DNA of 64,000 nucleotides, from contig CM032229.1 of the NCBI GenBank assembly GCA_019009955.1, positions 9,174,501 to 9,238,500 of the forward strand, written 5' to 3'. Each line of letters starts with the position of its first letter. The stretch's first letter is position 1. Of this stretch, positions 48,546 to 60,543 are shown piece after piece. Below the pieces are notes generated by a model. The model was not told where the DNA came from, searched no databases, and worked only from the letters and a program-made list of their open reading frames with translations. The position numbers and the translations under genes were made by a program. Origin of the DNA: Riptortus pedestris. Its lineage: Eukaryota; Arthropoda; Insecta; Hemiptera; Alydidae.

Positions 48546-50420
48546 TTATTATATAAATATACAACCTTGGCACCTAGGTGGTAACGTCAAGATTAAAAAA
48601 AATGGATTTGCTGATAGCTTCGAGGTATTAAAATAATGAACAGTAGAAAAATCGGTAACATAAAAATGGCTATTTTAAAATTGTATTAAAACCATTTTAA
48701 AATGTTATCTAATAATAATTTATTGTCTTTATTACTTATATTTAATGTTTATTTATTGTGTTAAATATTTCATTCATTGGTTCAGCTTTTATTTGTGATT
48801 TTTCTATAATTTTGTTTTTTTTATACATTGTTAATTTTTGAGCCAAATTAGTTGCGGCTGTTTCTCTCTAAATAAAAATAAACAGGTTCAAGTTTTGAAA
48901 ATTTGATTACAGAAAGATCTTAGCTACATATACATCTAACCTATTGTCTGTTTACATAAATACTTGATAAATATGCCGTGTAAATTCCTTATCTCAGCTT
49001 TCTTGTTCACAACATATTGTTTTTAATAATGTGAATATTTTTTTTATCTTCCACGTGGTTACGTTTTTGACGTTATCTCAACTTTCTACCTCGTCAAAAT
49101 TAAATTTTAAATGTCAAAGAATGGTCAAAGAGTTGCCAAAGATTTAAGCAGCATAAGAAATGTAAGTAATTTAGAAAATAGAACATCTTTGGTTGGCCAT
49201 TTTCTCGCTTTTTTCTATGTGGTAAGTTCGATACCTTTCTATAATACGTGAAATATGCATGAAATGGGCGGTATAGAACACGAAACATGCAGAGGGAAAA
49301 ATAAATCAGTGGCACATATTCCACGGGTTTTCCATCTTTTGACATTCCGCCATTATCCTTTCAAAGAGGATTGAACTGAGATCAAATTTCGATTGTAACA
49401 TCTTAGATTTCATATAGTGTGACGTCTTAAATATTGTCTTCCTTCTCTAGAATCCTAAGTCAACATCTCATTTGGCGTATTCTGTGGCTTTAAGAAAATT
49501 AGATCCAGAAATGCTTCAATGCTTCAAATGTACCTGTTAATGACAGGAAATGAAGTTAATAGACTTATGCAGAATGTCAAAGACAGAGAAAAGGCATGGG
49601 TGGTCAAGCTCATATATATATATATATGCAATGGGTATTAATGAAAATAATTTTGTGCTTGTTACTTAGTTTGAGACAAAAAACGTAATTAAATTTACAA
49701 ACAGTTACTGGGTTAATTTATTGCTGAGGGTCATTTTATAAAATACGCAAACAACAAACGTCCAAATGAAAATCTTTGAACCATTCGTTGGTCTTTATTT
49801 AGGGTTTCTTGATCGTGCCTTGATCTGAGATAGCCGTTATTTTCCTTCTCCTAATCCCACGCCCTCTACAAGGCTGTGATATTTCTAAACACAACAATCT
49901 GTTCCCGTCAGAATTATTTATATTGTTATGCAATAAAACAATCGGGACAAAATAAATGTCGACCTTAATATCAGGGAGTAATATATTTACTTTTTACCTA
50001 CGCATATTACAAAATCTCCAAGGTGTAGTTTGTACAACATTTAAAACATGCATTTGACAACCACTAACTAGCATATGTAACTCAATACAGTATTGTTCTA
50101 CTCAATATCTTTCCTAAATAATATGTTATAATTTCTGGACCAATTATGTAAACTATTTATAAAATATTAATGTCCGAAATTTTCAATTTTTCATTTTACA
50201 GTAGCATTTGGTGTCACGTTCTGTCATTCCTCAGTGTAGATTAAGCCTGTATTGATAAAATATTGCTGTCCTGGCCTCAGACTGGTTTCAATGTGAGTTT
50301 GAAAGTCTAAGGACTGATGAGGGAATGAAAAATATGAAAACGCTAACTATGTTGACTATTAATGAGTGTTGTATATTATAAATAACTACCCATCATCTAT
50401 TAGTGGTAGGGTTTAAGGTA
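48546..50420. other. Unassigned AT-rich DNA
   Basis: No gene or repeat family recognised in nearly 1.9 kb apart from a short TA tract at 49613-49627. Confidence 0.4.
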
Positions 50421-50590
50421 GATAGGTGAGTTAAAGCGTTGGCTTTAACTCACATGGAAAACCTAGATTGGCGAGTTCGATTCCCGCCTGGTCAGAGGAG
50501 TTTATTTAGCAACGAACTCATTAATTAAAACCCTTAGTCCCAATTAGCCATAGTAGCAAAACGTGGACGTAAATAATCAATAAATAAATA
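50421..50590 (+). mobile_element. tRNA-derived SINE
   Basis: GATAGGTGAGTTAAAGCGTT (A-box region), CACATGGAAAACCTAGATTG, B box GAGTTCGATTCCCGCC, GAGTTTATTTAGCAACGAAC, AATTAGCCATAGTAGCAAAA, CGTGGACGTAAATAATCAAT and a TAAA-rich tail. Confidence 0.8.
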
Positions 50591-51261
50591 TGAGTGGTAT
50601 CTGATTACTGTTGTTGGGTCATTTGCGTATCGTCAATTTAAATGTAGAGATTTTACTGTTTTATAAATGTTAAAAAGATGATTCCTATTGGATATTACTG
50701 GGAATAAAAACTGTGTTAAACTATGAATGTCGGAAATGAACTTAACCAATAATTTGAAAACTATTTCTATTTATTTAAAAAAAAAAAATGGTTTTAGTTT
50801 ATTATAATATTAATTAGTAATTAAACATAAATAATTAACAAGTAAATTATCATTTCTTTGTTGTTGTTTTTTTTTATTTCTCTAATATTCTAAACACCAG
50901 CCAAGTGGCACATGGCAAGTTGGACAGGACTAGAAAAGGATCACTAAAAACCTCTACCCACTATCACACCCATCATTCAACCAGAGTTTAAGGCAACAGA
51001 ATTCTTTAGTACTTTTCTAATTGAAATTCGACAAAAACATTACAAAATTCGTCGTGGCCACTAAGTACGAAGAATAGCGATTGCTCAATATTTAAATATT
51101 TTTTCAAACTGTCTGTACGTTGAAAATGATGAAAAAATGCCTGCAATTATAAGCAGTAATACATCCATCAACTAGGATTGGTCAAGGAGTGAGAACGTTT
51201 TTGAAGCACATTTTCAAGATGCTGCTTGGGGAAACTAAATTTTTTGTTATATAATTATTCA

Positions 51262-51308
<47 letters not shown>

Positions 51309-51332
51309 AAGATGCAAAGATCTGAATAGGAT
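50591..51332. other. Unassigned AT-rich DNA
   Basis: No gene or repeat family recognised; a TA array lies at 51264-51305. Confidence 0.4.
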
Positions 51333-51785
51333 AGTCCGTCACACAGGGATGGAGTTAACTAAGCAGATTTCACATGTACTTGTATTTATTTAAAAAAGTA
51401 CAAGTCTAATGAGAACAATGTTTAATATTTAAGCTTCGGATTAGATCTTTCATGTCATAACAGCTAATTGTTAATATGACATGAGTAGGAGCAGAAGTTT
51501 GCTCCTTGCATTTGCAAATACCTCGGTTAATATTTAAGATAGTGAACAAACGCATATAATAACAATTAAAATACATTTGATTTGTAATATTTGTTCTATA
51601 CATTTTTTGATCCGACGTATAATAACGGAGATGTTTTGAATTTTCGAAAACGTTTAATTATGCAGTTTAGAAACAATTAAACAAAAATTACAACCACTAG
51701 AGCTTTGACAGACAAAAATGTAAATCTCTCTCTTTATGTAGGTAGATAAAAGAAAATGGCTGATTTTTATTAAAGAGAATCTGCT
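51333..51785 (-). mobile_element. Helentron-like copy with internal deletion
   Basis: 3' end AGTCCGTCACACAGGGATGG, AACTAAGCAGATTTCACATG; CCTCGGTTAATATTTAAG; CGACGTATAATAACGGAGAT; AAATTACAACCACTAGAGC; then a short jump to GGCTGATTTTTATTAAAGAG, AATCTGCT. The TA array and adjoining 5' region are lost. Confidence 0.65.
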
Positions 51786-52437
51786 AATAGTATGACTAGC
51801 GAAGCATTTTCAAAAATTGTGAAGACGAGGTCAGTATTTGAATACCTATATTGTAATAAAGAAAATTAATTTGTATGCTCCTTAAGGCATGTTTTTGTAT
51901 TTTTATTAAACTCTATATTTATTGCGTGTCTCCACTTTATTGAATAATATGAGTCCAACGGCCATGAAAAAAAAAATATTTCAAAAAATATTCAAGACAA
52001 AAAAAATAGAATAATATATTATAAAGGATATTATAATTTTTAATTAGTTCTAAAATTTAAAAAAGACCTTTCTGGTTTTGCAGGAAAACTGGCCTGCACC
52101 TGTTTTGCCCCGGACAACCATATGTACTGATTATAAATTATAGCATATGCTAATCGATATTTTCATTAAAAATTTATCGATTAATAAATAAATAAAATAT
52201 AAATCGATAAATTTCATTCGAAATTTATTTTTTATTATTAAAAGTTTATTGCTGGGAATTTAATTAATAAATCGAGGGGTTTATGATAATAATTATACAT
52301 TCATTTCATATTAATATCAGCACAATACGAGAGAGATGAGTACGATATACTCCAGGAATGCATTTAAAATTTGATTATCATTTTACAACATTTTTTCGCC
52401 CTAATTATGCCTGTATATTTTCGTCCAATAAAATCTA
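51786..52437. other. Unassigned AT-rich DNA
   Basis: No gene or repeat family recognised. Confidence 0.4.
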
Positions 52438-52438
52438 C

Positions 52439-52495
52439 TATAAAAGTCGGCCTTTGCATTAGGCGTAGCAGTGTTTATTTAGGATGGTCTCAGCA
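52439..52495 (+). promoter_or_regulatory. Orphan core promoter, possibly with a 12-nt first exon
   Basis: TATAAAAG at 52439 and GCAGTG with the A at 52470 have the same 31-nt spacing as both cuticle promoters. An ATG follows at 52484 (ATG GTC TCA GCA), then GTACAC. That would be another 4-codon first exon, but with a poor donor. I find no signal peptide or cuticle exon downstream on this strand. It may be the relic of a third cuticle gene or a chance match. Confidence 0.35.
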
Positions 52496-52499
52496 GTAC

Positions 52500-53721
52500 A
52501 CCGCCCAGGCATTTAGTTTATCTGATCCACGGAACGAAGCTTTCTTTGGAAGTTGCTCCATTCGGCTTATCAATGGTTTTAAATCTCCCGCTAGGAGGAA
52601 AGGATGTGCCCAAGGATACATTATACACATATGATACAGATACATAAATATATGGATGACGCTAAGCCCTGGGAGATGGGTGTACCTGCTCACCTTGCCT
52701 CCTAATCTCCTTTAGTCATTCAGAATGTCAGACGGTATCGCAACCGACTTACTCCAAATATTGGAAAGAGCGACCAAAGTTGTCTCGTTTAATTTTAATT
52801 CTGAAATCACCGCCAGGTACTTCAGGACATCCTTATCTTTTAACACATTGACAAACATTCTTAGAAAAATCGACCACATAGAATACCCTTAAAATCATTT
52901 TAATGGGTTTCTTTAAGAGCATCCTACTACTTAATTTGTTGTCGTATTTTTATTTGATCCGCAAATATCAATTATCATAAAGAATATATTAACTTTTTAC
53001 GGCAAATTAAATGTTAAGTTTACTAAGGGCCAAAATGGAACTCGGAGGAGTGATGGGATAATAATAAAATAATTTATAACTCCCCTATGATAAGCCGGGT
53101 TAATAAATGTCATCTATATATCTATCATTTTGTTTTATTAATGGCTTTTAATTTTTTCCAATTGATTTTCACCTAAATGGAATATTGAAGATGGTATTTG
53201 TATGATGGGCAACATTGACTTTATATTTTTTTAACATCTTGTACAATTGCGTTTAGATTGTCTTCTTACTGACTTAGAAAGGCTAGAGCGATAAATGACT
53301 CCATTTTGTGTTCAGTTGTTAGGAGACTTAGTTTGCATAGCTTGTCACGGACGTTTTTCCAACTGTAAAATGAAATCAAATGTGTTTATTTCCATTAAAT
53401 GTCAACGTATGGATACTTCAAATAGTTTTTTCCTATAAAAAATTGTCTAACAAATTATTGACTTACATTTATACTAATATATTACATTCGTTAAATTAGA
53501 TAAAAATCTAAGAAGACGTATTATAAAATTCAGCAATTTAAATAATTAATGCAATAAATTCCATTCATTAACCATCTGAATACAACTATATATAGATAAT
53601 ATACATATTTTTTTTATTTATGAGCATACAAACTTATTAAAGGATGACAAGATTTTATAAATGATGAGAAACTTGTCCCACCTTGAAGAGGCAATGTAGC
53701 TGATCAAAAAGTATTTTAGAC

Positions 53722-53771
<50 letters not shown>

Positions 53772-54608
53772 CAAATATTGAAGTTTTATTTAATAATTGC
53801 ACCTTTTTTAAAGTATTCATCTTTTGTATAAAAATATCCGTCATGCATGAATTTCTTTAATATATTTTTAAACAAAGAATATTTTTTAATAAATACATTC
53901 GGACAGACCGATAAAAAGTTTTACTCATGAAAATGAAAGCTTTTCTGGAAATATTAATGTTTGTGATTGGGGGTTTGAAGCATATTCTTGTATCTTGTTC
54001 TATGATTTTGTGATAAACTATTTTTTGTGAAAGAAGTTCATGTTTTTTTTCACAGATGATATTGTTTGGTACATACCTATATATTCAGGGAAACCCCATT
54101 ATTTTTGGCTCCATAAAAAGTGGATAAACCTTTTTGCTGTTATTACAATTTAAATAATGAAATATGAGTTTTAGAGTTGCACTAATGCATAACACGATAA
54201 GTTAACCGACTATGGAAATATCAATAGAATATTAATAATGGAGTTTCCATTGGAAGATATTTTTTAACACATACTTAAATATATCATTAACTTTTACTGT
54301 ATGTTTACGATTACAAAGATAAGAGCGAAAAGTTCATGATCAATGTCACATATTCCATAAATTCTGTCTTATTCAGTAGTATTTAATGATCTACTAAGCC
54401 GAAAGCTATTTGTTAAATATGCAAATATTCCAATTACGCTCAGATTTCTATCCAAAGAATGATTTATATCCTCCTGAAATCATATTTTGCCGAAGTAATA
54501 GACATTTTTTGAGCAAACCGCATTGCTCAGATAGGAAGACTGTTCTAATGCAAACATATATTAAATACTACAAGCATTTTAATATTATGTAAATATGTTC
54601 TACCAACA
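52500..54608. other. Unassigned DNA
   Basis: No gene supported. A weak Helentron-like internal match lies at about 52990-53200 (GTTAAGTTTACTAAGGGCCA). A TA array is at 53722-53768. The rest is AT-rich. Confidence 0.35.
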
Positions 54609-54780
54609 TGGGGCTCAGGTTAGCCATGTGTGTGAAACCGTTGGCGAATTCGATTCTCGCCTAGACAAGAAGAATTTATTTAGTGACGAACACATTAAAT
54701 AAATTCCTAAGTCCCACCCTGACTAGAAAAATGTGGTAACCTGTAGATAACTCTTTGTTCTTCTAGGGTAGTAGATAACC
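54609..54780 (+). mobile_element. tRNA-derived SINE
   Basis: GGGGCTCAGGTTAGCCATGT, GCGAATTCGATTCTCGCC (B box), GAATTTATTTAGTGACGAAC, CTAAGTCCCACCCTGACTAG, GTGGTAACCTGTAGATAAC. The 5' part is close to a complete family head. Confidence 0.8.
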
Positions 54781-55100
54781 AAACCCATTTAGCCATCGGT
54801 AATGTCCCTCATTATTCGTTTAATGTAATTGTTCTTATGGAAGTTTCTGCCATGAATTGAGCAATTTTCTCAGTGTCAAGTACTTAATTTTCATGTCTTA
54901 AATGTTGGTCGGTATCAAGCTTAAATCACTGGTCAGTAAGGGAAATCTGTTTTTTGCCAATGCTTCATACACTTCTATTCTGTGTATTTCATTAAAGAAT
55001 ACTGTTCATGATAATGGTAGGCGCACATAATGCATTGGCCATTGCTTTACTAAAACACATTATAGCGAATTATGTTAAAAAACAAACACGTTATTTATTT
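54781..55100. other. Unassigned AT-rich DNA
   Basis: No gene or repeat family recognised. Confidence 0.35.
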
Positions 55101-55200
55101 ACATCCTGTGTAAATCCAAGTGGAAATTGAACCCACGACTCTAGGTGTAGAAAGTTCCTTATAGTCATCGCCTTAACTCTTATAGTTAAGCTGAGCCCCC
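55101..55200 (-). mobile_element. SINE, 5' fragment
   Basis: On the minus strand: GGGGGGCTCAGCTTAACTAT, AGTTAAGGCGATGACTATAA, CTACACCTAGAGTCGTGGGT, TTCAATTTCCAC (B box). Confidence 0.6.
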
Positions 55201-55201
<1 letters not shown>

Positions 55202-55269
<68 letters not shown>

Positions 55270-55300
55270 AAGACACACACACACACTAAGTGTACCCATT
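55202..55300. repeat. (CA)n/(TA)n microsatellite
   Basis: CA repeat to about 55250, TA repeat to about 55269, then a second short CA run, directly beside the SINE fragment. Confidence 0.9.
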
Positions 55301-55597
55301 TTCAGTAACTTATCTCAATAAAAAAATTCTTTTAGTGAGACGTATGCCGATATAAATTTATAGGCACAATGTCCATGCATCCAATTGATTAAGATTTAAA
55401 AAAGAGACATTAAACGATCAGGATCTTATTGGACCTTCACGAGAGATGGTTTTGAGAAGTGTCATCTAACGAAATCTTAGGTTTTGCTTTATTATTTTTC
55501 TAACAAAACTTATGGTACAATTCCATAAAATGGAGAGATGCATTATTTCTTAGTTTTGCTGATTTTGAGCTTAGTTCTACGAATTACAAAAAGAAAA

Positions 55598-56127
55598 AGT
55601 CCTTCACGCAGGTGCTGCGCTAACTATGCAGTTTTCCCACGTGTGTCACGTATTTGACTTTATCTCAGAAAGTAAACGTTCAATGAGAACTACATTGGGT
55701 ATGAAGGCTTCAAATAAAGTTTTTGATAATAGGACAGCTTACTGTCAATATGACATGAGTCGGAGAGGGGGTTTACTGATGGTCGAAAAGCTATTTTTTT
55801 GTTATTTATTAACGTCAACTTTTTACAACTAAGGCTAATTGGGATAATAAATGCAAATGCGTATATCTGTTAATAATCAAGATACTGAAAACACGTACAT
55901 AACTATATTTATAGAACATAGTTTGGATCAATACAATTTTTCGACCCAACGTATAATAACGGAGATATTTCGAATTTTCATCATTTACCCCCTCTAACCC
56001 CTCTCCCTCCCACAAGTTTGATTTCAACCATTAACGAACTCGACCTTTAGTTTTACATGAGACGCTTATATATCGAGTTTGGTTGCAAACAAATAAGAAT
56101 TACGACCTCTAGAGCAGTAACAGGTAA

Positions 56128-56165
<38 letters not shown>

Positions 56166-56273
56166 GAACAGACCTCATTTGCTTCATCTACTAGGTAGGA
56201 TCGATAGACATTTGAGGGAAATCACGTCATGAGTATGACCTCAATAACTGCTTTTCCTTCAGGAGCATCTGCT
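55598..56273 (-). mobile_element. Helentron-like copy, both ends, with nested SINE piece
   Basis: 3' end AGTCCTTCACGCAGGTGCTG, TATGCAGTTTTCCCACGTG; AATGCGTATATCTGTTAATA; ATAATAACGGAGATATTTCG; CCATTAACGAACTCGACC; TA tract (56128-56160); TTTTGAACAGACCTCATTTG; end CAATAACTGCTTTTCCTTC, AGGAGCATCTGCT. A SINE tail fragment (55795-55845) interrupts it. Confidence 0.75.
55795..55845 (-). mobile_element. SINE 3' fragment nested in Helentron-like copy
   Basis: TTATTAACGTCAACTTTTTA then CAACTAAGGCTAATTGGG is the family tail, as at 59593, inside the copy at 55598-56273. Confidence 0.65.
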
Positions 56274-57211
56274 AAAGCTTATAATCCGATTTATTACTGT
56301 GGAAAGTATTACATTTATAACCATTATCAAGATTAATTGTCAGTGGATTGATATATTGATAAGAATATGAACAAGCGACATTTCCAGTGTTTACTTGTCA
56401 CAAATGCCCTTTATATGAAATTGCTTCTATAAAGATGATTAGATGATAAGATTTAAAATGGAAAAAGTTGTTTCTATTTTATTTATATTAGGGGAATTCA
56501 TTTGACTTACCTGAAATGGAATCCTCGCCCCCAATCTAGGTCATTCTATCCAGAATGTCTTTAATGGATTTCGATTTAATACCTACATTGACAATGAGCT
56601 TAACTTTTGGCGAATCATCAGAATTTACTTAAACGATTGCCCAAAATACTCAAACATCTCTAGATCAAAAAGCCAGGCACCGTGAAATGGTTTTATGGTT
56701 TTCATTTGTTTGAATCATAATGGAAACTTAAATAAAGTAGAATAATATCAATAAATGTATATTGTTTCAACTTGCAACAATGCATCTTTTCATCGCTTAT
56801 TGCTTCATGACATATGCATCCGTATTGCCTCGTTCATTTTCTGAGAAGCATGAAAACAAACATTTCTTCTCAGGCACACACTTGCTACGATAAATGCATA
56901 ATGCAAAGCTAGAGTGTAAGGTACCCAAATGCACACTATATATAATACACTAGTACATATATTGTTCAAATTGACTGAACTAAGAAAATGTATTAGTAGA
57001 AAGAAAGGTACGATATTATAAACAGCAACTATTGTAAGGATCGTAGTAGTTTCTAGATATAAATTCATTAAGTAGCAAAATCGGTTAAGGAGGACGTGGT
57101 TTATGAATATTTTTTTTTTTTTTTTAATAAAGAATAATTATAAATGAAAGAAGTTTACTTTGAAGCATGCGGCTGGCTATCTGCTACAATATTTCGACCT
57201 TTGTTTTAGGA
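56274..57211. other. Unassigned AT-rich DNA
   Basis: No gene or repeat family recognised. Confidence 0.4.
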
Positions 57212-57281
57212 GATTTACCTTAAGGGGAATCAGCTATTAAGTTGTACTCATGAAACATTTCTTCATATGCCCATAGATCTA

Positions 57282-57589
57282 CAGTCAGTAACAAAAGTTT
57301 CTGGACACTCATGAACTTAGCAAATAGAAGGTTGCCATTCATCAACAACAAAACAAAAAACAATGAAAAACAAGGTAACAAAAGTATTTGGACATTTCAG
57401 TTAAAAAGTTTTGTTGTTCAGCTATTATTGTTGCTTATATGAAACATTGAATTAAATTATATTATAGAAGATATGAATTAAAGTACTAAATGTTATTACT
57501 TGTTTTATTGGTTACAAACCCAGTGAGTAAGAATGGCAACCTTTTATTTGCTCAGTTCAAGAGTGTCCAGAAACTTTTGTTACTGACTG
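57282..57589. mobile_element. Tc1/mariner-like MITE with TA target duplication
   Basis: 308 bp. Both ends start CAGTCAGTAACAAAAGTTTC then TGGACACTC; the inverted repeats extend about 58 bases with three or so differences, to GGTTGCCATTC. TA flanks both sides (57280-57281 and 57590-57591). There is no coding capacity. Confidence 0.85.
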
Positions 57590-57619
57590 TACACAGCAGA
57601 TGATGAAAATGAGGTCTGA

Positions 57620-57925
<306 letters not shown>

Positions 57926-57927
57926 TG

Positions 57928-58003
57928 AATATGGCTGGAGTCGAACCTACGACTATTAAGTTGATTAAGACCAACGCTTTAACTCAAATGACCAGCATTA
58001 GCT
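57928..58003 (-). mobile_element. SINE, 5' fragment
   Basis: Minus strand: GAGCTAATGCTGGTCATTTG, AGTTAAAGCGTTGGTCTTAA, TCGTAGGTTCGACTCCAGCC (B box). It directly follows the GA array. Confidence 0.65.
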
Positions 58004-58439
58004 CCTCGAAGTAAATAAAGTATATATTAAAAGTGTTGATGTTCATATGAATTCTTATATAAGAGAAATTATTACAGAATTAATACTCCCTTTCTTTCGA
58101 AGTCTTTCTTCTGGTTTTCACCTTCCTTACTCACATGCGGGTCAATGTTGATGAGCCTATAAACGATTTTTTTTTTCAACAAGGAAGTGATGTATGGAGT
58201 AATATCGATCAAGGAAGTTGAGCCATCCACGAATGAAAAAAAGCTGAAATAGCATAATGACACATTTAATAGTTGCGTAGGGGATGATTAGCATTGATGA
58301 ATTTCAATGGTGTCATTATTGCAAAACCTATTCAGGCTCCCAGTTAGCAGTTTTAATTGGAGCCAAGAAGTGAAATGAACCAAGCCTTGCTAATATTGGC
58401 GAAGCGTCTTTTTATCTCAGCTTCTTACTTTCACCAGAG

Positions 58440-58511
58440 GCGATGGTGGTGTAATGGTGAGCATAGTTGCCTTCCAAGCAGTTGATCCGGGTTCGATTCC
58501 CGGCCATCGCA
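58440..58511 (+). tRNA. tRNA-Gly (anticodon TCC)
   Basis: A 72-nt cloverleaf. The acceptor stem GCGATGG (58440-58446) pairs perfectly with CCATCGC (58504-58510), with discriminator A at 58511. The D arm holds the A box (TGGTGTAATGGTGAGCA). The anticodon stem GTTGC/GCAGT closes the loop CTTCCAA with TCC at 58473-58475. The T arm has the B box GGGTTCGATTCCC. There is no intron, and the CCA is not encoded. No stem is disrupted, so it is probably functional; it is the only complete tRNA gene I see here. Confidence 0.95.
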
Positions 58512-58516
58512 CTTAC

Positions 58517-58526
58517 TTTTTTTTTT
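58517..58526 (+). terminator. RNA polymerase III terminator of tRNA-Gly
   Basis: A run of ten T starting five bases after the discriminator base, the usual stop signal for a tRNA gene. Confidence 0.85.
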
Positions 58527-58592
58527 GTGTCTTAGTATGAGGTTTATTCAAATTAAAATCATTACTTCCTGATTCGCATTACTCTTCATTTT

Positions 58593-58712
58593 AGCAGATT
58601 TCCCTTAAGGGAAATCAGCTATTGAGGTCGTACTCATGACGCAAGTGTCGATAAATTTCTTCAAATGTCCATCGATCCTACCCAGGAGATGACGAAAATG
58701 AGGTCCGTTCAA

Positions 58713-58755
<43 letters not shown>

Positions 58756-59241
58756 TTGGTCTTTTAAAGCGCTAGCGTTCGCAATTTTTGTTTGATCGTT
58801 ACCAAACTCGGAATTTGATCGTTTTATGTAAAAAGGACAATACAGTTCGTTAATGGTTGAAATCGGACTAGTGGGAGGGGGGGTTTAGAGGGGGGAGTTT
58901 CGGAAAATTCAAAATATCTCCGTTATTATGCGTCGGATCGAAAACTTGTATAAAATAAATCTTATTGCAAAGTAAATTTACTATAAATGTTTTTCTATAC
59001 ATTTATTCTGTATCTTGAATATTAACCAAGATATTTGCATTTGTATTCTGCATGTGCTCGGCAGCAGTGGCTATGTTCGGACTTTCCGCCGTGAGCTCTG
59101 GCGTCCGTTTTCGTAACTATTCGTTCCTCGTGAATAGGTTAAGAGGTTTCTTACTACTACAGCTGTTATTAGGCAGATTTCTCTATTGTAAAACTTCACG
59201 TGGGAAATCTGCTTAGTTTACGCAGCCCCTGCGTGACGGAG
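58593..59241 (+). mobile_element. Helentron-like copy, both ends, with TA array
   Basis: 5' AGCAGATTTCCCTTAAGGG, AAATCAGCTATTGAGGTCG; (TA)n 58718-58753; AAGCGCTAGCGTTCGC; GGTTGAAATCGGACTAGTGG; ATATCTCCGTTATTATGCGT; 3' CGTGGGAAATCTGCTTAG, TTTACGCAGCCCCTGCGTG, ACGGAGT. It begins 67 bases after the tRNA terminator. About 649 bp. Confidence 0.85.
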
Positions 59242-59592
59242 TTTTATTTACATTCAAAACTATTGGCCAATAACTGGCTATTACTTCATTTTTTATTATA
59301 TATGTAGTTACAATATGACAATTAAATATTAATTGTGCTAGATCAGAAGCAAATATATGACTTATTTGAATAATAAGTTATGTACTTTATAACCTGTCAA
59401 TATTTTTCTATGGAATAAATAAAAGTCTTCTACTGAGATTTAATAAATTAGTTTTAGAAAGATTAGGAGGAACTAAGGAAATCAGATATAGTTGTTGTTC
59501 TCTAGACTTAGTTTTTATAGCTCTTTCTTCAAATAACCTCCAGTCCTATAAGGCGTCACATATGATGCCTCATCTAATTCAGAAATATGTAA

Positions 59593-59778
59593 TATTATTT
59601 ATTAACGTCAACTTTTTGCAACTAAGGCTAATTAGGAGGGTTGCCATTATATGTTACCATCCTTTTGAGTTCGTCACAATATAAATTCCTATTGCCCAGG
59701 TGAGAACTCAACTCACAACTCTAGGTTTACCAAAGGAGATTTAAACCAACGCCTTAACTCACATGGATAACCTGAGTC
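59593..59778 (-). mobile_element. tRNA-derived SINE
   Basis: Minus strand: AGGACTCAGGTTATCCATGT, GAGTTAAGGCGTTGGTTTAA, TCTCCTTTGGTAAACCTAGA, GTTGTGAGTTGAGTTCTCAC (decayed B box), AATTAGCCTTAGTTGCAAAA, AGTTGACGTTAATAAAT tail. Confidence 0.8.
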
Positions 59779-59784
59779 CTGATT

Positions 59785-59789
<5 letters not shown>

Positions 59790-59847
<58 letters not shown>

Positions 59848-60495
59848 GGACTGATTATGTGTGCATGTCTTACACTTGAGCTTTCGCATTTTGCATTCAT
59901 CGTAATCTTTTCTGACTCATCTGTGAGAAAGTTAATGTTTTTACTCAGAAAATGAACGATGCAATATAATGTAATGCAATGCATGTTTCATCAAGGAATT
60001 AGAGATAAAAAGATCGATTTTTGATAGTAGAAACGCTAAGCATTTTTCGGTATTATTTTATCTTATTTATGTTTCTAATGAGTTTCAATTAAATGAAAAC
60101 TGTTTTACGAATGGACCTGACTTTTTTTCCATTTTTTGAGCTGAATATTTTTGAGTATTTTTGGTAACGTCTTCTTGAATTCTGATGATGATGGTTTTTA
60201 CTTTCTTACTTTCTATCCAAAGCTTCTTGTTTCCGTCAACACATAGCAGCAAGTCCACAGCATATTTTAAGGACCTTGAAGACCCCTTGGTTTGGGGTGG
60301 TTAATTTTTTGAAGTAAGACATCTAGTAAGAAATTGAAATAGTAGAAGCCTGGGTGCAAAAAAAAAATGGGGATTGTAAAAGACCAAATACAACATCACC
60401 ATTGGGAGTTTACGGATAAACGTCTATGTCCAAATGGTACATGCTCCTATTTTCTGGGAAGGAAAAAAGTATTCCACAAAGATGTAATTAAATTA
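59790..60495. other. TA array (59791-59844) and unassigned DNA
   Basis: After the TA array the region up to the end of cuticle gene 2 is AT-rich with no recognised feature. Confidence 0.4.
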
Positions 60496-60501
60496 TTTAT
60501 T
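60496..60501 (-). terminator. Poly(A) signal of cuticle gene 2
   Basis: AATAAA on the minus strand about 43 nt after the stop codon. Confidence 0.55.
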
Positions 60502-60543
60502 AAAAATGGCTATTTACATAGTAATTAGGAAGTCGTTGGATAT

